Assembly: GCA_018398815.1 (NCBI GenBank)
Contig: CM031615.1
Location: 48,986,469 to 49,050,468 of the forward strand
Reading direction: 5' to 3'
DNA: 64,000 bases
Source: Conus ventricosus
Taxonomy: Eukaryota > Mollusca > Gastropoda > Neogastropoda > Conidae
Shown here: in pieces, positions 52,928-64,000 of the stretch
How positions within the stretch are numbered: position 1 is the stretch's first letter
How the letters are laid out: every line of letters begins with the position of its first letter
Notes under the pieces: generated by a model
The model's database searches: none
Seen by the model: the letters and a program-made list of their open reading frames with translations, nothing else
What the model was told of the DNA's origin: nothing
Position numbers and translations under genes: made by a program

Positions 52928-53941
52928 CACCCTAATGGTTACTACCAACAATACACTTTAATTTGAATTTGCCGATAGAAATAGTAGTAATGATTGGAAA
53001 TGAAGTATTATTTTAATTATAATAATTATTCACTTATTATTGTTATGCTACTACCCTTACTGTTATCAGTAGTATTTTTTGCTTGTAGTAAATATGTTAT
53101 CCTCTACGTTTCCTTTAATTAGGCCTACGTTGCTCTACATGCAACCATAGTACATATAAAATGTAGCAACAATGAAGAAATATGTATATATACAACGGTG
53201 TAAATACGGCCCCTTTACAAATGCTAACTAACTTTTCATTCACAAAGATTTTTGCCACGCCTGGCCTACTCTCGGCCAAAGATGTTCGCCCTCCACCTCC
53301 GTAGGCGCGTACAGTCTTTGCTTCGGCTTACCAGGCCAACGACGCACGCGCGCACAGCAGGTTTTGCCGGTCGCAAAGTTCTGTCAGAAAGTTTTAAACA
53401 CGAACTTAATTATGGTACTCACAGAGAAGAGCGAAATGCCAGCTTTTGTCACACTCTCAAGTACTCACTGCGCCATTGTTCTCGTACAGAAATTATAGTT
53501 AAAAAACCTCTGTACAGTAAATATAATGTTGCACCAGTCTCGAAGCGTCCAAACACACACAGCGTCTGGCCGTGCGGTGGCTGACTAGTTAGGGCCTAGC
53601 CGGAGTCAAAAGGCAAAGCGTTGAGCGAACTAAATGCAGTGGCTCTGAGTGTGCCGGCGCCGCCGTGCCACCCACTCCGTCCATCCTCCTCATTGTTTTA
53701 TTCCCACTCAGGTGATTTTCTAAGTCAGTGGTTCATTAAGCATCATGACCTAATGTCTTGATGCATCATTTTTTTTTTAAAAGATGAATACAGCTGTTCA
53801 TGATTTAGCATTTTGCTTTCTCTCTGGCCTTGGTTTCACTTTTCTTAAAAGGGGGAGGGGGTTAATAAAAACCAGACCTGTTTACCCTTATGATTTTGCT
53901 GTAATATTTACGGAAAAAAAAATCAAAATTACAGGAATTAC

Positions 53942-53956
53942 GCCCCCCCCCCCCCC

Positions 53957-53987
<31 letters not shown>

Positions 53988-53990
53988 AAA
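53942..53990. repeat. Poly-C followed by poly-A
   Basis: About 27 C with one T (53942-53969), then about 22 A. Such junctions are prone to length errors. Confidence 0.9.
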
Positions 53991-54280
53991 ATTAGGGAAA
54001 GAATCAAAGAAAGAAAATTGTTAAACGCTAAATTTTGTCTGCTACCGTTTTGGTCAAAAGCAGTAAGAAGACATTTCCCAGCGTGCCTTGCATCTTTTAC
54101 CTTGTCAAAGATGGCGACGAAGCAATGGCCAGCTCTTCCAAATCTTCAGAAGTTGTGAAAGTATTGCGATTATGAAGATTACAGGGTTTGTTGGTTTGTT
54201 GGGGTAAACAGGTCTGAAAAACAGAAGGAGCTGCCAGTCTGAAATGAATCGCATGACATTTTCTGTTCTGCCCTGCCCAG

Positions 54281-54501
54281 TCTGCTCTTCATGAATCAGT
54301 ATGACCGCTGGGAAATCCTGGATGCTGAGTTGTCTGTCAAGAACTCGTCCAAGGGCGACATGGTGACCAATGCGGAAATGGTGACACGTGGCTACGACCC
54401 CGTCGTCTCCCTGCTGTACTCGTTCCACTGTTCCTCCATGAGTGGTACCGAAGAACACGACGTTGCCCATGCTGGGGTACATCACCTTGGGTGGATTCCA
54501 G
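54281..54501 (+). CDS. ATP6AP1: Ac45 exon, penultimate
   Basis: (N)LLFMNQYDRWEILDAELSVK, then GDMVTNAEMVTRGYDPVVSL and LLYSFHCSS, matching the WxMxxVxV and YSFHC motifs of animal Ac45. The frame is then lost between about 54438 and 54456: the ATG frame would end GVHHLGWIPG in phase 1, whereas the neighbouring frame reads NTTLPMLGYITLGGFQ and ends CAG|GTGAGT in phase 0, which is what the last exon needs (IQPFNV). One extra base is therefore inferred. CTGCCCAG acceptor. Confidence 0.85.
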
Positions 54502-57348
54502 GTGAGTTGTGGTGCTCTCGTGTCTTCTTTTTTTTTTCTTTTTTTTCTTTTTTTGTCACATGTGCTTTGGTAATTCAAATGTTACTTGCTTTCTTTGATC
54601 TGTTGCTAAAGAATTTGTAATTGTCTTGAACCTATATTTTTTTGGCAGTTGGGATGTGTTGCAGACGGACTGTCTCATGTATTTGACGTAAGTTTTTCAA
54701 GAAAGGTTCATTGTCCCTGTCATCCCAGTTCTAAGGTAAAAATTCAAAAGATAGTGTCATAGGTAAATGTAGTTACACATGACTTCTATAAATATTATGG
54801 ATCACAGAACGAAATGAATTTATTGTTCTGTCCTCTGTTAAATTAATAAATCGTGTATATCTGCTACTATCCATGGTTGTACCTTTTGAATGTTCCATAG
54901 GAATTGAGAACAACAGTCACAGTGAGTCTTTTTTGAAAAGGTGATGTCAAATACTGAGAGTTATCATCTGCAACACGTCAGTCTAGTCCTGTCTAGCCAG
55001 TGTGCATTAGAATGGGCGTTTCAAAGCTATGAATTTGTGTTGGTTTGTTGGCACAAGTGTTAATCCATTCCTTAAGATAACTTTGGCAGTTAAAAAAGTT
55101 CACTGAAAATGCAAATATATTCAGAGCTCCTGCTTTTCCAAGAATTCACGGATGTTGGCTAAAGATAGAAAATGAGAAATGACTGGAAAAAAAAAGAAAT
55201 TCGTCCGTAATAAATGTTCAGGGGAGAAGGAAAAAGTGACAGCGACATCTGCCAAACATTCATCCTGTTTTTGGTCATATAACAGACAGACTTTGATGTC
55301 ATGAAATCTAGTTTAACTTTCCTTTTGGGGGGACGGTTGGCTAAAAGTGGAAAACAAGAAACAGGTTTTAAAAAGGTTCATCTGGAAGAAAGTTCAGTGG
55401 AGAAGAAAAATGTGACTGCGACATAAAACATTCAACCTGTTTTTGGTAAAGTAACAGACGGACTTTGATGTCGCAAAATCTAGTGTAACCTTTCTTCAGG
55501 AGGAGGAGGGGGGAAGGAGGAGGCAGTTGCCATTTTGTCTGCGGGATTAAAGTCAAGGTCATTTTTTGACATCGTAAAGAAGAAACACTTTTGTGCCGTT
55601 TGCATACAGGCCATTCGTTTTACACCCATTCTTGTCTTTTAAAAGGTGAAGAAGCTCTGTGGTGCATCCAATGTCATGTACCACTCAGAGTAAAACATAT
55701 TCTTTTAGAGTGTTTGGACTTGCATGATGTGAGACACAAACACTTCACAGCAGGCTCCATGAAAACCTTGCTCAGAGATGTCCCACCTGATGTGATCTTT
55801 GAATTTCTGAGGGAGATTAACATTTTTCATCTAAGATTTTTTCAGAGGAAAGATTTTTAAACACAATTTCCAGTATGCTTTTGGCAGGTATGTTTTAGAG
55901 AGTTGTGTGAATGAGTTTTTTTTTCTCTTTAATAATGACTTGTGAGTTGACTTCAACGCAGTGACATCCCTGATATGGTCCTTTGCGGTCGGCTGGGCTA
56001 TAAGCAACATTACCTTACCTTACCTTATATTGTGACATAATAAATTGAAAAGATGCTGCAGAAGTGCAAGATGCCGGCTTAAAACTGTATGAACAAAGGT
56101 CCCGATTGTGGTTGGAAGGAAAGGTGGCACGATGCACCGCAGATCAGTTCAGTGGTTTATTTAATGTCTTTTCATCGTCAGATGATATTAGACACTTGTC
56201 AAAAAGAAAAGAAAAAACTCCACACTCAACTTATCATCCATGTTGATACTTTCAAACCGACATCTAATATATGCATATTTACACAAATGAAATGCACGAG
56301 TGGTACACAAAATTGTTGGTCTTTATAAATATTTTGCAACCTGTGACTGCGAAATAACCATGGCAATTTCAGCAACATATGAACCATATAAGACAGTACT
56401 GACAGTGGTGACATTGTCAAAGTTATTCTCGGATGTGTGGCAGACTGAGTTAGTTTAAAAACGAGTTTTACAAGTTTCCCAGCACAGATTGAATTATTTT
56501 AAAAAGCGAGTTTGAAAACAAATTTCTAGGGAAAAAGAGAGGAGCATACCCGCCTTCCCCGTAAACCCCCTCCCCACATAGAATGGCACAGTTCTCTCTT
56601 GTGGGAGGGAACCTTAGCCATTTGTGAGGTAAGGGTTTAAGCAGTGATTGAGCCTGATCAGAAACCCCAGCAATAGCAGTGACTGCCCGCCCATGATGTC
56701 AGACACGCACCGCCTGTGTTACAGTGGTGTGCTGCCTCAGTCAGCATGGTAGCCCTGAAAGTAGCGAGTATTTCACTGGTCAGGGTGTGTAGGAAAAGTG
56801 GGGTTTTTTGTTGGTGGTGAAGGAAAAATTAGAATTTGACTTGCTGAAGTTAAGTTCAGGGAAACAATTGCACAACTTGCTACTCCTTGCTGGTCGTTGG
56901 ACTGTGGTGTCTGTTCAGTTTGTTCAATTCGGAATAGGACTACTGCGAAAGAATTGTGTCTATTTTATTTTTATTTTATTGATTAGTGATGATTTTTTTG
57001 TTTTGTTTTGTTAGTGTGTGTGTGTGTGTGCTTTTTCTGTCTTTTTCATTTTTTTTTAATACATCATTTGCAAATTAAGTTACAGAACGCCTTTTTGTTT
57101 TAATTGTGTAGCCGGTATTTTCTGTTGCTTTGCAAGTAAAATTAAGGGGCTAGTGACTAAAATGTTGATCTGTCCAGTAAAACTTTTGAAGCACTATCCA
57201 AACTCTTAAGGAAAAATCCCAATGTTACAGGCTGCAAGTTCTGTCTTTTAGCATACTTTCAGCAGTGACATGTTCTCGGCTGTTAGCTGGGCTGTAGTAC
57301 GCTCTGCGCATGAATCGAATCAACCCTTTCCACCTCTGTTGCTTGCAG
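54502..57348 (+). other. Last Ac45 intron
   Basis: GTGAGT donor to TGCTTGCAG acceptor. It contains an I-group LINE 3' fragment at 55576-56033 and a duplicated phrase at about 55262-55300 and 55452-55490 (taacagac.gactttgatgtc). No other gene was recognised. Confidence 0.7.
55576..56033 (+). mobile_element. I-group LINE 3' fragment, related subfamily
   Basis: The plus frame reads CRLHTGHSFYTHSCLLKGEE and then HILLECLDLHDVRHKHFTAG, the same C-terminus as the LINE at 5172-6960 with substitutions. A 3' UTR follows with ctttgcggtcggctgggcta and tail ttaccttaccttaccttat. The tail unit (TTACC) differs from the TTATC unit of the other copies, so it represents a second subfamily. Confidence 0.85.
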
Positions 57349-57558
57349 ATTCAGCCGTTCAACGTGCAGGACGGGGGGTTCCTGCTGTCCCAGGATTGTG
57401 TGGGGTGGTTCTCCGTGGCCATCTGGATGAGTCTGGTGCCCGTTGGCATCCACATCCTCATCCTGCTCTTCGGCATGTACATGATCGTGTCCCTGTCCAC
57501 CAACGACCGCTTCGACGACCCGAAGGGCAAGCCCCTCATCATCAACGCTGGGGAATAA
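57349..57558 (+). CDS. ATP6AP1: Ac45 last coding exon: transmembrane helix and cytosolic tail
   Basis: IQPFNVQDGGFLLSQDCVGW, then the membrane helix VAIWMSLVPVGIHILILLFG and MYMIVSL, then the tail STNDRFDDPKGKPLIINAGE and a stop at 57556-57558. The pattern IQxFNV...DC...W and the tail S.x.DRFDDxKG are diagnostic of ATP6AP1 from insects to mammals; the short tail carries the trafficking signals. Frame intact and codons GC-rich compared with the flanks. Confidence 0.95.
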   Translation: MQPFNVQDGGFLLSQDCVGWFSVAIWMSLVPVGIHILILLFGMYMIVSLSTNDRFDDPKGKPLIINAGE

Positions 57559-59145
57559 AATAAAAACATGGAAGCATCGTAGCGTGTTCGGAGAGTCCCT
57601 GGGGTCAGGTCTGCCTCTCTAGTATTTGATTGCGCCCACTTTGAATCAGTATCTGCAGGTGTTTTTTTTTAGGATACACCTCCAAAAAGTGTTGGTCCTC
57701 TGTATGAAGGGATTGTTCAGATTTGTAGCCACTGCTTACTGGTTGAGTAGAGTATTGGTTCCTGTTTCCAGGTACACGTTCTGATGAAGTGTACTGGTGT
57801 TTCAGAAATTCGTGCTTGACTGTAAGACATGTTAAGTTTGATACTGGATTTTTGTAAGTTGTAAGGTTTTCTGAGGGCTTAAAGTATTTTTTAAACATGA
57901 CAAGACAGCAACAATGAAAAAAACCACCAGTCTAGTTATGTTAAAAGTGAACTTTGAAAAAAAAAAGTCTGGACATATGCTCTCAGTTGAGAACTCGGTC
58001 AACACATTTGAGGTGCAAGGGTGTAAGCATTAGGATTTGGCGTATGTTTATCAGTGGCTGTGAAAGGAACCGTTATCTTTTGAGAATGTTTGATTTATAC
58101 CATGGACCGATGGGGAAAGAACGGGGACAACCACTACAACTTTCACCTTCTTGAGATGTAGTTAGCCCATGCCTGCATTTAAGGAGTTATTCTGTCTGGC
58201 AGATGAAAAGAAGAGAATGGAATCAAAGATTAAACCAAGGTAACAAAAAGGAGGTGGTGGGGTGCTGGAAAAGATGGGTTTTTCTTGAATCAGCAGAACA
58301 GGTGAACAATAAAAAAGAGAAGGTTTGGGGGGGGGGGGGGGGGGGGGGGGGGCAGATCGTCTTGGGGGAGTGGGCCACCTCTGTCACGCTGCGAATGTGA
58401 ACACACTGCTGGTGTAGAAATTGATGTGGACATCACTTGCTGTTAATTATCTTAGTAACTAATAAACCGTTTCATGTTTGAACTGCTCTGTGATTTAGAT
58501 TCCTTTCTCCCATTGTCCCCCCCCCAAAAAAAAAAATCAGATTTACAATTTGTATCTAGTTTGGCTGTTTATATACTGTACTTTTTTTTATTTTTTATAT
58601 ATACATGCATTTTTTTTGTAGGTTTTTTGGTGTGTTTTTTTGTATTGAGAGGATGAGGATTGTTTGTGTTACGGTGCATGCTTTTGTTTGGTGTGCAGTA
58701 GGATGTTCTACTCCCTTCTCCAAGTTCTTCACTTCAGAGAACTTCAATCATGATTTCATCAGTTTGATTAGAAATGCGAAATAAATTCTCTGTATGCTAT
58801 CATTCAACTGTTTTATACGAAATGCAAAATTCTCTCTGTGTTAACCGTTTATGATTAGCCTTAGTCAGATATTCTACTCTCTCTCTATCTTGCTCGCTCT
58901 CTCTCTCCCTCTGCTGCCTTTTCTTTTCTTTTCTATTTAAAGCAGTGGCATAGAGCTAGCTGAATGAATCGATTACTAGGCAAGAATGTTTTATTTTTTA
59001 ATGTGTGAATTACTTTGGCTGTTTTTCCTTAAATAGTGTTGTTACTTTAGATCAAAATTTGAATGTTCATTAACATTCCAGTGTGGAAGCAATAGGCTTT
59101 GCTTTTCAAAGTAAATGTAGTTTTAAACAATAAAATTATGCTGAA
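57559..59145 (+). other. Ac45 3' UTR and downstream sequence
   Basis: There is no coding character. Candidate polyadenylation signals AATAAA occur near 58779 (gaaataaattc) and 59129 (aacaataaaattatg), so a UTR of about 1.2-1.6 kb is plausible. A poly-G run (about 25 G) lies at 58326-58352. Confidence 0.5.
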
Positions 59146-59490
59146 TTTATGCCACTTTGTGTCTCTCTTTTGATAGCAGTTTGTTACGTTTGCATGTATT
59201 TTCTGTTTGGAAATGAGTGCACATTACATGTAAACATTTGCTTGCATTCACACACATGAATATGCCAACTGATGGAATTGTCAGATTGACCTTTGGTTTT
59301 ATTAGCGCTCAAGGACATGATAATGAATTGTCAATACGTTTTTTTAGAAAAAAATATTTCTGTAGGAATTGTAAAAAAAAAAAAGATGCAACTCAATTTA
59401 TATTTGATAAAGTGTTCATCAATAAAACTCATCACTCTCTCCCTTCTTCCATTCACCCATTCTTCTCGCTCACACACTTACACATATACA

Positions 59491-59540
<50 letters not shown>

Positions 59541-60308
59541 CCAGAAGACAGTTTCCATTTTCTTCTTCTTTTTTCTATGTAAACACATAAACTAAGCGAG
59601 GCAGTTTGGAAAAAAAAAAGAAAAAAAGATATGAAATAACAAGCGTCATATTTACAAACACACTCATGTCTGTGTGCACACATCAAAGCACACACATGCA
59701 AATTCACACTAATACATGGACGTAAGTACACTTATACCACCACAAGAACACAAATTTACACACACACACAACACAGTAGTGCATACTGGAGTCTGTGCAC
59801 ACCAGTTCCAATGCGTGATAACAATTGTGAACAATAAATTTGTAAATACAAGATATATAATCTTTCATGTGCACAAATTCATACAAATGCACACCTATAT
59901 ACACGGCCATACACAGACACACCATGTGTGCATCCACATACTAAAAAATGCACATATTCATCAATTGTATGTTCTTGTACATAATACAAATGCAAACATG
60001 ATTTGTAATGAAAGAAGTGGGGAACAGGCTGACTTATTTATCATAAGGACCTGACGGCACAGAAAGTTGAAAGTAAAGAATCTTTGTTTTTGTGATACAT
60101 ATTTTGTTGTATATATTTGAAATAAACAAACATATACAGGTAGAAAAGCAAAAAGATGACATGTAAAATTTTGAAAAGAACGACATAAAATAACCGAACA
60201 GATTGCACATACATATGGGCACAAAGCATACAATTTCAACTGACAGAATGGTACTTAAATCCTCTGCGCTTTGAGAGAAGAAGAAATTAAAAAGAACAAT
60301 TTATAAAA

Positions 60309-60464
60309 GCTATGTAGTATTGCAAAACATTGGTTTGTGATAACTCCAATCTATAGTAAACTTGGACAGACTGTTGTTCATATTTGCTATGTAGTATTGC
60401 AAAACATTGGTTTGTGATAACTCCAATCTATAGTAAACTTGGACAGACTGTTGTTCATATTTGC
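60309..60464. repeat. 77-bp tandem duplication (two identical copies)
   Basis: Copies start gctatgtagtattgcaaaac at 60309 and 60386 with no differences seen, so the duplication is recent or an assembly artefact. Confidence 0.95.
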
Positions 60465-60689
60465 GTTATACTGTTCAGTTGTATCTCTGGCATTCAACTG
60501 CTTCTGAAAGGCAAACACATTCTGTAGACATTTGTCTGTTTCAAAAATAAGGAATCTTGCTCTGTGTGCGGAAAGGACGCGTCATCGGGATTGATTTCAG
60601 ATTTAAAAAAATCAGATCTCTAATAAATGAGAAATGTAAAAATACTGGCATTAAGTCTTCCGGATGGCTGTAATTTTATTACATAGTTA

Positions 60690-60767
60690 TGGGGCCAAAA
60701 CCTATCCACTCGCGTAACTGGGAATGAATGGGGCCAAAACCTATCCACTCTCGTAACTGGGAATGAA
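60690..60767. repeat. 39-bp tandem duplication
   Basis: ggggccaaaacctatccact recurs at about 60690 and 60729, with one substitution (cgcg/ctcg) in the unit. Confidence 0.9.
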
Positions 60768-61400
60768 CACATAAGACATCACTGGATAAAACCGATGTGG
60801 ATAAGGCAGAGAGGAATCTTCCCAATACCACACTCGGCTCCATCTCCCCACCAACACTGATGAAACACTGACTTGTTTGAAAAAAATTTCATAAATCACT
60901 GATGTAGAACGTTGACATTATTTTCAAATATTTCAAGACGTTCAAGTAGAGCAGGATCTATGAGAAAAGAAAAGTGGATCACTGGGAAAAGTGGGATTAT
61001 GAAAAAAAGACAACATTTGACAAGTTTAGCAACAATTTGTGAATCTGCTCTGCCATTTATGACACCCGCACACACACACACACACAACACACACACACAG
61101 AGTTTGGGTGGAGATATTCTCATCCGTCACGGCTATAGCAGAGAAAGGGAGGCAAATGTGTAAGCAGAGTGTCAATACAATGCATGATCTCCACCTACCG
61201 CAGTCGACTGCCTGTAATTTATTTTGCAGACAGAGGGGAGGGGGAGGGCGGGGATATGGGTAGTTCAGAAGTTGTGTCTTTTACTGTCGTGGTAGAGGGG
61301 TCGTTTCATCTGTTAGTCTGTCTTTTTGTGTGTCGGGTTTGGAAGGGGAGAGGATGGTGAGGGAGGGAATGAGGAGGAGGGGAAAGGGATGGGAGGGGGC

Positions 61401-61500
61401 NNNNNNNNNNNNNNNNNNNNNNNNNNNNNNNNNNNNNNNNNNNNNNNNNNNNNNNNNNNNNNNNNNNNNNNNNNNNNNNNNNNNNNNNNNNNNNNNNNNN
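61401..61500. other. Assembly gap (100 N)
   Basis: Exactly 100 unknown bases, the conventional size for a gap of unknown length. It interrupts the LINE that continues at 61501, and frames spanning it are meaningless. Confidence 0.98.
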
Positions 61501-62397
61501 GACCACTCAGACACTCTCCAGGAGGATTTAGACAGGCTTCAGGTCTAGTCTGACGTGTGGCAACTGAGGTTCAACGCGGAAAAGTGCAAGGTCATGCACA
61601 CTGGGAAAAACAGTGACCCTTGTGAGTACAAGATGACATTAAAAGGCGAACATATCACTTTAGAAACTGTGTCACTAGAAAAAGACCTAGGTGTAAGTAT
61701 TGATAGCGATCTGAGGTTTAGCAAGCATGTCAGCATTCAGGTCGAGAAAGCGAGTAAACTCCTGGCACTCATCCGGAGAGGTTTTACGGCTCTCGACATT
61801 GTGTCACTCCCCACCCTGTACAAGTCCATCATTCGTCCTCACCTAGAGTACGGGAACGTAGTCTGGCACCCTCGTTTCAAAGGTGATGAGGAGCAGCTAG
61901 AAAGAGTTTAGCGTAGGGCGATCAGACTCATCCCAGAGTTTCAGCATTTGGACTACTGTGAACGTCTTAGAAGACTGGATCTGCCTTCACTGTACTTTCG
62001 GAGGGCTAGAGGCGACATGATTGAATGCTACAAGTACCTGACTGGAATCTATACTGTAACAGGGAACATCCTTCTGCGCGACCTCCACTCACACACTCGA
62101 GGCCACAGTCTTATATTGAAAAAACCCTCAGTCAGAAAGGCAGTCCGCCAAAATGTTTTCAGTGTCCGTGTAGTGAATGCCTGGAACTCTCTGCCTGAAC
62201 GAGTGGTGTCTGCGCCTTCACTCAACGTTTTCAAGACCAGGATTGACAAAGCATGGGCAGATTATAAGTTTTCCTTGGACTCCGACTGGTTTCAAGCGCC
62301 CAAACCCACGCGCACCAACCTGTTACTGGCTGAGTGTGCAAACAATGAAGATGAAGGGACAAGCACTGACTGCAGCGATCGGCTGATAGGCGACTAG
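61501..62397 (+). pseudogene. LINE reverse transcriptase C-terminal half, two in-frame stops
   Basis: Downstream of the gap the frame reads LQEDLDRLQV*SDVWQLRFN, then KCKVMHTGKNSD, EKDLGVSIDSDLRFSKHV, YGNVVWHPRFKGDEEQLERV and a stop, and RRAIRLIPEFQHLDYCERL. It ends with NAWNSLPERVVSAPSLNVFK and a stop at 62395-62397. Both internal stops are TAG where a tryptophan and a glutamine codon are expected, so each needs only one transition. The family is the CR1/L2/Jockey type with KCKVMH and LGV...F..H motifs. The palm with the catalytic Asp pair is hidden by the gap. Confidence 0.85.
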
Positions 62398-62907
<510 letters not shown>

Positions 62908-63049
62908 CGAAGTAAGTAAGAAAGAGTAATCGTCATTAGTGCACATCTTTGGGCTTACGCTTAAGGTTCCAACACGGATACATTTAAGTAGCAACAAAAC
63001 ATTTCAGTTTTCCACATCGACCATTTTCTGGTTGCACGTTGATTCCTTC

Positions 63050-64000
63050 ATGCTGGAAGATGATTTGACGGAAAAAGACTTAGTTATAAAAACTTTAAAG
63101 CTAAACAGTATTCTGTTGAGTTTTATAAAGGAAGATGACGGAATGGGAAAAGACTTAATTATAAAGATTTTAAAGCTCAAAAGTATTCTGTTTCAGTCAT
63201 ATAAAGGCAGATGACTGAATGGAAAAAAGACTTAATTATAAAGATTTTAAAGCTCAAAAGTATTCTGTCGAGTCTTATAAAGGAAGATGACCGAATGGAA
63301 AAAGACAGTTATAAAGAGTTCAAAGCTCAATAGTATTCTGTCGAGACTTATAAAGGAAGATGACGGAATGGAAAAAGACTTGGACAGTTGTAAAGACTTC
63401 AAAGCTCAATAGTATTCTGTCGAGTCCTATACAGGAAGATGACGGAATGGAAAAAGACTTGGACAGTTGTAAAGACTTCAAAGCTCAATAGTATTCTGTC
63501 GAGTCCTATACAGGAAGATGACGGAATGGAAAAGACTTGGACAGTTGTAAAGACTTCAAAGCTCAATAGTATTCTGTCGAGTCCTATACAGGAAGATGAC
63601 GGAATGGAAAAAGACTTGGACAGTTGTAAAGACTTCAAAGCTCAATAGTATTCTGTCGAGTCCTATACAGGAAGATGACGGAATGGAAAAGACTTGGACA
63701 GTTGTAAAGACTTCAAAGCTCAATAGTATTCTGTCGAGTCCTATACAGGAAGATGACGGAATGGAAAAAGACTTGGACAGTTGTAAAGACTTCAAAGCTC
63801 AATAGTATTCTGTCGAGTCCTATACAGGAAGATGACGGAATGGAAAAAGACTTGGACAGTTGTAAAGACTTCAAAGCTCAATAGTATTCTGTCGAGTCCT
63901 ATACAGGAAGATGACGGAATGGAAAAAGACTTGGACAGTTGTAAAGACTTCAAAGCTCAATAGTATTCTGTCGAGTCCTATACAGGAAGATGACGGAATG
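63050..64000. repeat. 78/79-bp tandem satellite, running off the right edge
   Basis: The unit contains cgagtcctatacaggaagat, then gacggaatggaaaaagactt and gacttcaaagctcaatagta. Unit starts (cgagtcc) are at 63421, 63500, 63578, 63657, 63735, 63814, 63893 and 63972, spaced 79, 78, 79, 78, 79, 79 and 79 bp. The 78-bp units lack one A in the A-run. From 63050 to 63420 older units are shorter and diverged. The unit length is not a multiple of three and frames break, so it is not coding. Confidence 0.95.

Larger units (their letters stand above)
48540..54280 (+). other. Large Ac45 intron (5.7 kb)
   Basis: It holds a minus-strand SINE family 2 copy at about 48985-49105, a cluster of CA/GA microsatellites and duplicated blocks at 50258-51740, a minus-strand ORF pair at 52197-52551, a CT/ACGC/CA compound repeat at 52706-52924, and a C-run/A-run at 53942-53990. 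The stretches 49110-50250 and 51780-52190 show nothing recognisable. Confidence 0.7.
59146..61400. other. No gene recognised; short tandem duplications
   Basis: Contains a (CT)n run at 59493-59536, CA-rich sequence, an exact 77-bp tandem duplication at 60309-60464 and a 39-bp tandem duplication at about 60690-60767. No supported exon. Confidence 0.5.

Noticed and set aside
53252..53584. Gene encoded by the 110-codon plus frame
   Set aside because: Composition is Arg/His-rich without any recognised domain. It lies inside an Ac45 intron with no splice support.
61281..61553. Open frames spanning the N run
   Set aside because: Unknown bases cannot support a reading frame.
63421..64000. CRISPR-like regular repeat spacing
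   Set aside because: Units are contiguous 78/79-bp tandem copies without unique spacers, in an animal-type genome.

Overview
The window looks like genomic DNA of a marine invertebrate, most likely a mollusc and probably a gastropod. The evidence is intron-containing animal genes (RPS23; a V-ATPase accessory subunit S1/Ac45 gene), several non-LTR retrotransposon families, tRNA-derived SINEs of a kind familiar from mollusc genomes, and very abundant CA, GA and CT microsatellites. The phylum call is inference; no rRNA or mitochondrial marker is present.

Layout. (1) 1-5.2 kb: two internal exons of RPS23 on the minus strand, with LINE and SINE remnants. (2) 5.2-16.6 kb: a nest of non-LTR retrotransposons. 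It holds an I-group copy with RNase H (minus), two APE/RT copies (plus), an old minus-strand copy carrying a nested insertion with a clean 17-bp target-site duplication, and a further minus-strand family ('family B'). A 260-bp fold-back repeat with a hammerhead-like core sits between the first two LINEs. (3) 16.6-20.5 kb: gene-poor, microsatellite-rich. (4) 20,495-36,193: a complete Polinton/Maverick element of 15.7 kb with about 190-bp terminal inverted repeats. It carries a packaging ATPase, a double-jelly-roll type major capsid protein, further virion-type proteins, a protein-primed family B DNA polymerase with an embedded endonuclease-VII-like zinc motif, a retroviral-type integrase and several small membrane proteins. 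Genes lie in compact divergent pairs. Some are intact (ATPase, integrase and several small genes); capsid and polymerase are broken by many frameshifts. (5) 37.9-57.6 kb (plus strand): the Ac45 (ATP6AP1) gene, at least eight exons in about 20 kb, with introns full of LINE, SINE and hAT pieces and satellites. (6) 57.6-64 kb: its 3' UTR, more microsatellites, a 100-base assembly gap, a LINE 3' half, and a 78/79-bp tandem satellite that runs off the right edge.

The main discovery candidate is the architecture of the Polinton ends. Each terminus is an 89-bp imperfect palindrome able to form a hairpin. The two ends differ by a dinucleotide, and within each end both arms carry the same version of it. 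This pattern suggests arm-to-arm templated copying, as in viruses with hairpin telomeres. A second observation affects how everything else is read: the otherwise well-conserved Ac45 gene shows three single-base frameshifts with all splice sites intact, so some frameshifts in this window, including some in the Polinton, may be base-level assembly errors rather than decay.

How the Polinton genes would work together: integrase for insertion, polymerase for self-replication primed at the termini, major and minor capsid-type proteins with the ATPase for genome packaging, and small membrane proteins of unknown role. The cysteine protease found in many Polintons was not recognised here.
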